Source: Gnetum montanum (lineage: Eukaryota; Streptophyta; Gnetopsida; Gnetales; Gnetaceae). Taken from it: a stretch of DNA of 25,751 bases. The notes beneath the pieces are model-generated. The model was not told the DNA's origin and did no database searches. It worked only from the letters and a program-made list of their open reading frames with translations. Shown one piece after another: positions 20,560 to 25,751 of this stretch. The stretch covers positions 918,193 to 943,943 of the forward strand of contig MNCI01003613.1 in the NCBI GenBank assembly GCA_015680685.1, read 5' to 3'. The stretch's first letter is position 1, and every line of letters begins with the position of its first letter. The position numbers and the translations under genes were made by a program.

Positions 20560-21372
20560 GCTACGCTACGCTACGCTGCACAACATAGCAAACCTTGAAG
20601 AGACTGATCATACATCCAAGATGCAAATTGATAACAAGCTAGTCTTCCAGAGGATTTGCCCTATTTTATCCTTGAAGCGTGAGTGATATGGTGCAATAGA
20701 ATGTGGCAAATTCTATCAAGTATTATCTCAATCTGAGTGCTATGCTATGCTATGCTACACAGCGTAGCATAGCGTAGAAGGGATGTACTTCAATAACACT
20801 CCTACTTGGGTAGCTTTGACAGAGTAAAAGCACTTGCCCCTACTCCAATAGTTAAATAAGCTAGCTTTGCTAACACACCAAGACATTAAAAACATCCTAT
20901 GATAAAATGTTTGCAAAAATGAGTCAGGATTTGGCGAACACTAGGTGCTACACTATGTAGCATAGCACAATGTAGTAAGGACAAAATGCACAAAGGCCCC
21001 TCTGCCGAGTGACCCTAGCAAGAGGATCACACTTGGCAATGCTTCGACCTTCAAAACTGCCTGTCCCACTTAGCCCTCATTCCTCAAGCAAAGTTTCTTG
21101 ACAAAACGTTGCATAGATTAAACAAGGATGCATGTCACATTAGTTGCAATGTTATGCTACACTGCATAGTGTAGCACAACGTAGTGAGGTTGCAAAACAA
21201 TAGAATGCCCCAAGGATGAACTCAACAGGTTTGAAGGCTTTCCAGCATGGAATACAAATTTGTAGTTGCTTGCCTGACCAAGCCTCGAACAGATGCTTTT
21301 GGCTTCTAGGAAAGACTTCTTTCAAGACTGATGGCTATGTTATTCTACGCTACGTAGCGTAGCAAAACGTAG
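20560..21372. repeat. Five GCTACGCTACG/CGTAGCGTAGC palindrome clusters
   Basis: Inverted-repeat clusters lie at about 20560-20590, 20738-20778, 20945-20975, 21151-21187 and 21342-21372. Their centres are about 182, 199, 213 and 183 bp apart. Each is built from GCTAYGCTAC words followed by their complement (for example CTACGCTACGTAGCGTAG at 21344-21361), often followed by a third CGTAG or TGTAG word. The DNA between them is much less alike, with only faint similarity, so the palindromes are what is preserved. The last one ends about 100 bp before the LTR 2 start. Confidence 0.85.
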
Positions 21373-21468
21373 TGCACAGTTACTTACACTATGCCAACAT
21401 GCTAGATAGTGTAAGTAATGCAACACTTGCATGGAAGCATCAAGACATTTTTAGTTAGCTCTAAAATT

Positions 21469-22416
21469 TGTTGGAAATGATGATTCTCACCCTGGCATCT
21501 CTTTGGAGGAAAAAATTAGCAAGTTTTCTTCATTTTGCATACCCCTGGTTAATGCCCAAAATTGTTCCTACACTTGACCCTACTCGCAAGAGTAGGAAAG
21601 CCGTAGTCCTACAGCATACACTCCATTTTGCTTTCATTGATTGTATGCTTCCTAGATTTTGGCACATGCAGTTTTAGTAGTATGGTCATAGCATAATAGT
21701 GTTCACATCTAGCATCACACACCTACATAGCACAACCATGCTTGCATCTTGTGGGACCTAGGACACGTGGTATTCAGACCATGTTTTTCTCCTGCTCTTG
21801 GCCCTATAAATACCCTGACAAATGATGCTCAAAGGGTGGGCTTTTTGCATGGTTGGCTTATTGCCTTAGCTTCTGGAGAGCATAGTTGACATTTTTTAGC
21901 ATTCTGGTTAGCTTTGAGCATTCTAGTCAACTCCAGACATCCTTTTGTGGGTCTAGCATTTTGGCACTTTGGCGAGCAGATTGGCAAGCACAAGAATCCC
22001 GAGTAGTGAGCTATTGGCTATAGTTCAGGGACCTATGACCATACTACTATATTGTAAGCTGTGCCATTCTAGTATTGCATATTTAGTTGTATTCTTTTCA
22101 ACAAAACAAAGATCAGATCTTCCATCTTGGGGTGGTGCATTTTCTCACCCAAGTCTCTTTTATTCTTTGTTTACTATCGTTGTGTTTTGCACTACTTTAT
22201 TGTCTTGCATTTGTTGATCATTGCTTTACTTTGATCCTAAAAAAAATGTTTATGAAAGGTTAAGTTATGCCTATTAAGTCCCTATCTGATTGACTAGACA
22301 GTTCAAGGTACCCCATTTCTGTTTCTTTCCAGCATGGCCCTCGTGCGAATCCAGGGTTAAACTGTAAGCCCAACAACCTCTCGCTGTTCCAGCCATTGAC
22401 ATTTTTGGTCACTACA
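21469..22416 (+). repeat. 5' LTR of retroelement 2
   Basis: It begins TGTTGG and ends ACTACA just before the primer site, 948 bp in all. TATAAATA is at 21805-21812, followed by a T-rich transcribed part. It shares CTTGACCCTACT, CTTGGGGTGGTGCATTTTCT and CATGGCCCTCGTG with LTR 1. Short frames in this interval (21468-21677, 21969-22217, 22260-22499) are not genes. Confidence 0.75.
21805..21812 (+). promoter_or_regulatory. TATA box of LTR 2
   Basis: TATAAATA within GGCCCTATAAATACCCTG, 336 bp from the LTR start, positioned as in LTR 1. It is the expected core promoter of the element. Confidence 0.75.
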
Positions 22417-22421
22417 ATTTT

Positions 22422-22440
22422 TGGTGCTAGAAGGAGGGCC
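22422..22440 (+). promoter_or_regulatory. Primer-binding-site region of retroelement 2
   Basis: TGGTGCTAGAAGGAGGGCC follows the LTR end after four or five bases. The matching site in element 1 lies at 9533-9515. Its position next to the LTR and its conservation between two diverged copies support a tRNA-primer role. I do not assign the tRNA. Confidence 0.7.
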
Positions 22441-22653
22441 TTTTTGGTGTCCTTTCTGTGTCTTATGGGTAATCCTACATAATATTTGTACCTCGTCATC
22501 TACTAGTGTAGACGTGACACCCTTACAGTTGTCTATCATGTGGTGCAGACTGGTCGCAATGATGGTTCCATTAGAATTAGGTAGGACAAAAAGCCTTCGA
22601 TTGCTTATTGATTTCTATGTTTCTTGTTTATGATTTCCTTTGAATCATAAAAA

Positions 22654-24627
22654 ATGATTAGCACAACCATTGTCATTCACACCTTTAACCTTAAGGTTCC
22701 TTTCTTGGCTCAAGAAACCATAGGGGCCAAGCAACCGCCTAGCCTAGTCCTGGTGCCATGTCAGTCTCTTAGGCCCTGACACCTGTCACCTAAGTGCTTG
22801 GGACAAGAAGGAGAGTGCTATGACTTCCTCTGTGCAAAGATCTAGGTGAATTTGCCCTTGGATCACCAAGAACTTGAAGACAAATCTAACTTCAAGTTCC
22901 TTTATCAGAATGTGAGGGAATTTATCCCTACCCCTGACATTACTATCCATCTAATAGACATATAGCAATGGATCTTGGACCAGGTGATACGAGTTAGTAA
23001 GTCTAGGGAGTGAGATACAACATCCCATTATGATGAGGCATTCCAGGATGGAAAGGAAGACCTAGAGTCCCATTCCAAGTGTGGTGGCCACACCTACCCT
23101 ATGATTATCCCTCTCATCACGGTCTTCTAGTCAAAACCCCTCTTTACTTCTACCCCCTTTGTGATTACCATGATTCCGCCACAACCTACACTTTCATTAG
23201 CCATGGGTAGCCATCCTATACCCTCAGTGTACCACCATGCTGCTGCTTCATTTTCATTCCTAGGCACTCTACCTCCTTACTTTGTCCCATCATCATACCA
23301 AGTGCCAGTCACAGCTACGTTGCCATACATGCACACCATGCTTACGTCATAGTTGCTTGGAGTTCCCACTCCCATTCCATCATCTACACCTATCACACCA
23401 TTAGTAGTAGGCCCAACCCCAACCCCATGGTGGATCCCAACCACTTCTCCCCTTATTCTACAATCCTCCTAGATGTCACATCATGTTCACCACCAAGTAT
23501 ACCAAGTCTCGCAAGTGGTACAACCAAGCACGGGGCTATGGTCCACCCCATCAGTTACACAAATTATCAACCCCATGGCTCTACTAGCAGTTGCCCCACC
23601 AAAAGCATCACCCATTAGGTGGTGGACAGCCCAAGTAGCACATTTCGTAGGAGCGACACCAACAACGCCCACCATGGGCCAAGCCACTACCCTTCCATTG
23701 CAACCCCCATTGACACATACGACAGCTGCTCATGCAATCCAACAATCATATGCAATGTCACTGGGTTTGGACCAAGTGTTCCAACTTATCTAGACCCTCA
23801 CTAAAGAGATTAAACATCTCAAAGTCATCATTTTCGGCACGGTGTAGGTCATGGATTTCTACCATGACGACCCCATCAGCTCGGCCATCCCCATGCTCAT
23901 GTTTCCCCCTGGGATGCCACTCCCCTAATTCAAAAAATACAACAAGGAGGGTGATCCCAACACACATTTAGTAATGTTCATATCCAAATCTTTGTTGTTG
24001 CAATAGTGGCTACACACTATCATCTGCATCTTTGCCATGTCTCTGACGGGAAAAGCTTTAGACTAGTACCGCATGCTCCCACGCACCTCCATCTCAACTC
24101 TAGATTAGCTGCTGAGTCAATTCGTGACCTGTTTCAAGTATAACTTGAAATCGGAGGTCATGATGGATCAGTTGATGAGCATCAAGAAAGACCCACTAGA
24201 ATCTATGCAAATGTTCATACAATAGTGGAGCACCACCTTGAATGAGATCCTCAAACCTATCACGGAGGCCCATTTGTTGGCTATCTTCAAGGGGGTAGTA
24301 AATGACTTCATTAAGTCAAAACTGTACTACCTAGCCCCACACTCCCTCAGTCAAGCTTTCACTCAGACAAAGAGCAGCTAGTAAAGACTCTACCTATGTT
24401 GCATACAAAAACACATATATCAAAAAGGACAAAAAGAAGGGCAAGGCCAAACAGCCACGGTGGTTGCTATGGCAAAGGAGGCCAAACCCAACAATAGCAA
24501 TAATAAAAAGGTAGCCGTGGCAACAACATCTAGCTCAAGCAATACCGATCAACCTTCAACATCAACACCAGAGGCGTCAACCCAGCCTAAATCCAACTTT
24601 GAGTGCAAGGATCACTCCAAGTACACT
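22654..24627 (+). pseudogene. gag: Retroelement 2 gag (decayed)
   Basis: Gag polyprotein, starting at ATG 22654, about 210 nt after the primer site. One frame is kept for 576 codons (to about 24378) with 14 stops: 11 TAG, 2 TGA, 1 TAA. Blocks in order are YDFLCAKI and LPLDHQELEDKSNF (about 22820-22880), then a Pro/Thr/Ser-rich linker (about 23160-23760). The Retrotrans_gag domain follows (about 23860-24360), with EGDPNTHLVMF, LLSQFVTCFKYNL and LLAIFKGVVNDFIKSKLYY. A small deletion at about 24374 shifts frame through AASKDSTYVAYKN, and a second shift near 24452 leads to NSNNKKVAVATTSS and NFECKDHSKYT. The zinc-knuckle-like block is on the misoriented piece that follows. No functional product is expected. 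Confidence 0.88.
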
Positions 24628-24980
24628 NGAAGGTTGCTTTCATCCAAAACCAATTTCCCCTAATCAATCATCTATTGGATGTCATCCTTCAATGCTAGAT
24701 AGTAGTTTGTGTCATGACCACAAAGTTGATGGTAGTTACAAAACCATTCCTGCTTGAAGTTCTTAGGAACTGGTAGTTCATTGGGCATGGCCAAGGAGGG
24801 GTTCCTAAGAAGTTCGCAATACCGTTGATGATATTTAATCACCTCCTTCAACATTCGCTTATGCTAAATAGATTCAGCCCCTAACAGTTGCTTCAGGAGT
24901 TCTAAAGGCTTAACGGGTAAAGGAGTGTACTTGGAGTGATCCTTGCACTCAAAGTTGGATTTAGGCTGGGTTGACGCCTC
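24571..24980. repeat. 57-bp perfect inverted repeat abutting two N bases
   Basis: Positions 24571-24627 and 24924-24980 are exact reverse complements over 57 bp. The first ends directly at N 24628 and the second directly at N 24981. This is the pattern of two overlapping contigs joined with one of them flipped, not of a natural inverted repeat. Confidence 0.95.
24629..24980 (-). pseudogene. Gag zinc-knuckle piece of element 2, misoriented
   Basis: Read on the minus strand, this 352-bp piece continues gag exactly as element 1 does: NFECKDHSKYTPLPVKPLE, then CNYHQLCGHDTNYYLALKD (a C-x2-H-x4-H-type knuckle with the last Cys replaced by Tyr), then GKLVLDE. It carries a stop after the Ile that precedes HKRMLKEV, and two TAG after DDIQ. 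The preceding gag and the following protease region are both on the + strand, so the orientation here conflicts with its own element. See the inverted-repeat entry and finding. Confidence 0.85.
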
Positions 24981-24981
24981 N

Positions 24982-25434
24982 CAAACCTCCATTCTTGCAC
25001 CTTTTGTACTTAAAGTTACATCGTCACCCACACCAACACCATAGGCACCATTCGTCATTAAGGTCTCAACACATTCAAGTGCCTCTGACACATGACACCA
25101 AGCAGTGAAAGCAACATCGTAGCCACCTTGTTCAAAAGAATGGGAAGAGAGTTTAGTGGACAAGATGGCTAGGGAATGTACTACCTTAGGTCCCCCCAAG
25201 CCTACCCCCTTCTCCTTAGCACCTACGGCTCCTTCATCATTAACAATTGATAATGCCACGCATATGCAATCATCACCACCCTGCCCAAGAAGGTCTAGTC
25301 CCCAACCTAAAAGTGCTCTTCCTCGAGAAATTCATCTCCTAGGACAAATGGAGGAAGAAAAGGATGACAAAAAAAAAGATGGTGGATAGGACCTTCTAAA
25401 TGTCCTTACCTAGGTCAAATAGGCTCTGAAATAA
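24982..25434 (+). pseudogene. Gag-protease spacer of element 2 (decayed)
   Basis: Low-complexity Pro/Ser/Thr-rich coding remnant between the zinc knuckle and protease. It contains PFVIKV and then, in the 77-codon frame at 25156-25389, TTLGPPKPTPFSLAP; element 1 has ELGHPKPIPLS in the same place. The end is Lys/Asp-rich (EEEKDDKKKDGG). A minus-strand frame over 25259-24864 is a shadow that merges with the misoriented piece. Confidence 0.6.
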
Positions 25435-25751
25435 AAAAACAAAACCTTGAGCCTATATGACTTGGTAATGGCCTCCACTGCACACTGCGAAGCCATGGTT
25501 CAAATGTTAACATCCATACCGGTTGACGAAAACATGCTGGTAGAGGAGAAAGTAATTCATGTAGTCATGCTTCCTTCTAAAACCAAGGAACTACAACCAG
25601 CTCAGTTAACGTTTTATGACAAGTCCATTAAGGATGACCCTAAAAAGGGTCAAGTGACAACAGCACCCCTGTTCATCATAATTCGGGTCGATCAGCACAA
25701 GATTCGAAGAGTACATGTTGATGACGAGGTAGGTACAAATTTCATCCCATT
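25435..25751 (+). pseudogene. pro: Retroelement 2 protease start, open to window edge
   Basis: A 105-codon stop-free frame runs off the end of the window. It starts TLSLYDLVMAS, continues through IPVDENM and TFYDKSIKDDPKKG, and reaches the protease entry APLFIIIRVDQ and the active-site region VHVDDEVGTNFIP (catalytic Asp around 25720-25725). The usual D-[DST]-G triad has Glu in the third position, so activity is doubtful even where the frame is open. Element 1 has VDDGVETNVI at the same place. TAA at 25432 lies where element 1 has CAA. Confidence 0.75.

Larger units (their letters stand above)
21469..25751 (+). mobile_element. Ty3/gypsy (Tat-like) LTR retrotransposon 2, 5' part
   Basis: The order is LTR (21469-22416), primer-binding-site region (22422-22440), gag (from ATG 22654) and the start of protease at the window edge. 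It is interrupted in the sequence record by a misoriented piece (24629-24980) between two single N bases. It shares LTR, primer site, Gag and protease similarity with element 1, on the opposite strand at 5425-10593. The element continues beyond the window, so RT and the 3' LTR cannot be judged. Confidence 0.85.

Noticed and set aside
23487-23971. Frames at 23487-23687 (minus), 23619-23804, 23732-23971 and 23758-23967 (minus)
   Set aside because: All overlap the gag frame of element 2 (mod-3 register of 22654), which is the one supported by element 1.
22654-24378. Alternative genetic code with TAG read as Gln
   Set aside because: Stops include TAA and TGA and face other residues too. The open parts of element 1 do not rely on TAG, and plant nuclear genes use the standard code. 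Methylation-type C-to-T decay explains the pattern more simply.
24571-24980. Natural 57-bp inverted repeat or real micro-inversion in element 2
   Set aside because: Both breakpoints coincide exactly with single N bases, and the repeat is perfect while everything else is diverged. A flipped, overlapping contig is far simpler.
1-25751. tRNA, rRNA, riboswitch or bacterial operon features
   Set aside because: No cloverleaf-like set of A/B boxes, no rRNA core motifs and no ribosome-binding-site/ORF chains were seen on either strand.

Overview
The window looks like nuclear DNA from a land plant with a large, transposon-filled genome. The evidence is two decayed Ty3/gypsy (Metaviridae) retrotransposons of Tat-like type, a chromovirus integrase remnant, TATAAATA boxes inside LTRs, intron-like GT...AG stretches, AT-rich spacers and few CpG. 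I cannot name the species. No intact host gene, rRNA, tRNA or bacterial-type feature is visible, and nearly every coding stretch is broken by in-frame stops.

Layout: 1-2000 is AT-rich, with two microsatellites, a possible two-exon gene end (1374-1566) inside a 16-bp direct repeat, and a CpG-rich palindrome cluster just upstream of a TATA box (1892-1976) that may belong to an LTR. 2576-4870 reads on the + strand like a decayed multi-exon protein gene of unknown family. 5064-5250 is a short minisatellite. 5425-10593 is retroelement 1 on the minus strand: LTR, primer-binding site, gag, protease, and then an end before any reverse transcriptase. 10612-12290 is a tandem array with a 226-bp period. 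12300-15390 is AT-rich spacer with a 189-bp tandem repeat and a duplicated block. 15390-18540 is the same array family inverted, organised as alternating 226- and 134-bp monomers (a 360-bp higher-order repeat). 18795-18937 is a 71-bp duplication. About 19380-20300 (minus) is an integrase plus chromodomain-like remnant. 20560-21372 holds five palindromic clusters about 180-215 bp apart. 21469 to the window end is retroelement 2 on the + strand: LTR, primer-binding site, gag and the start of protease, continuing past the window.

Retroelements 1 and 2 are diverged copies of one family in head-to-head orientation, so each helps to read the other. Comparing them shows that premature stops are mostly TAG (11 of 14 in the element 2 gag frame) and that three stops face Gln codons in the other copy, as expected from C-to-T decay of methylated DNA. 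It also shows that 24629-24980, bounded by single N bases, is in the wrong orientation: its last 57 bases are the exact reverse complement of the 57 bases before the first N. This is almost certainly an assembly error.

The most interesting structures are the inverted pair of arrays with its 226/134 higher-order organisation, and the two kinds of palindrome cluster near LTR-type promoters.
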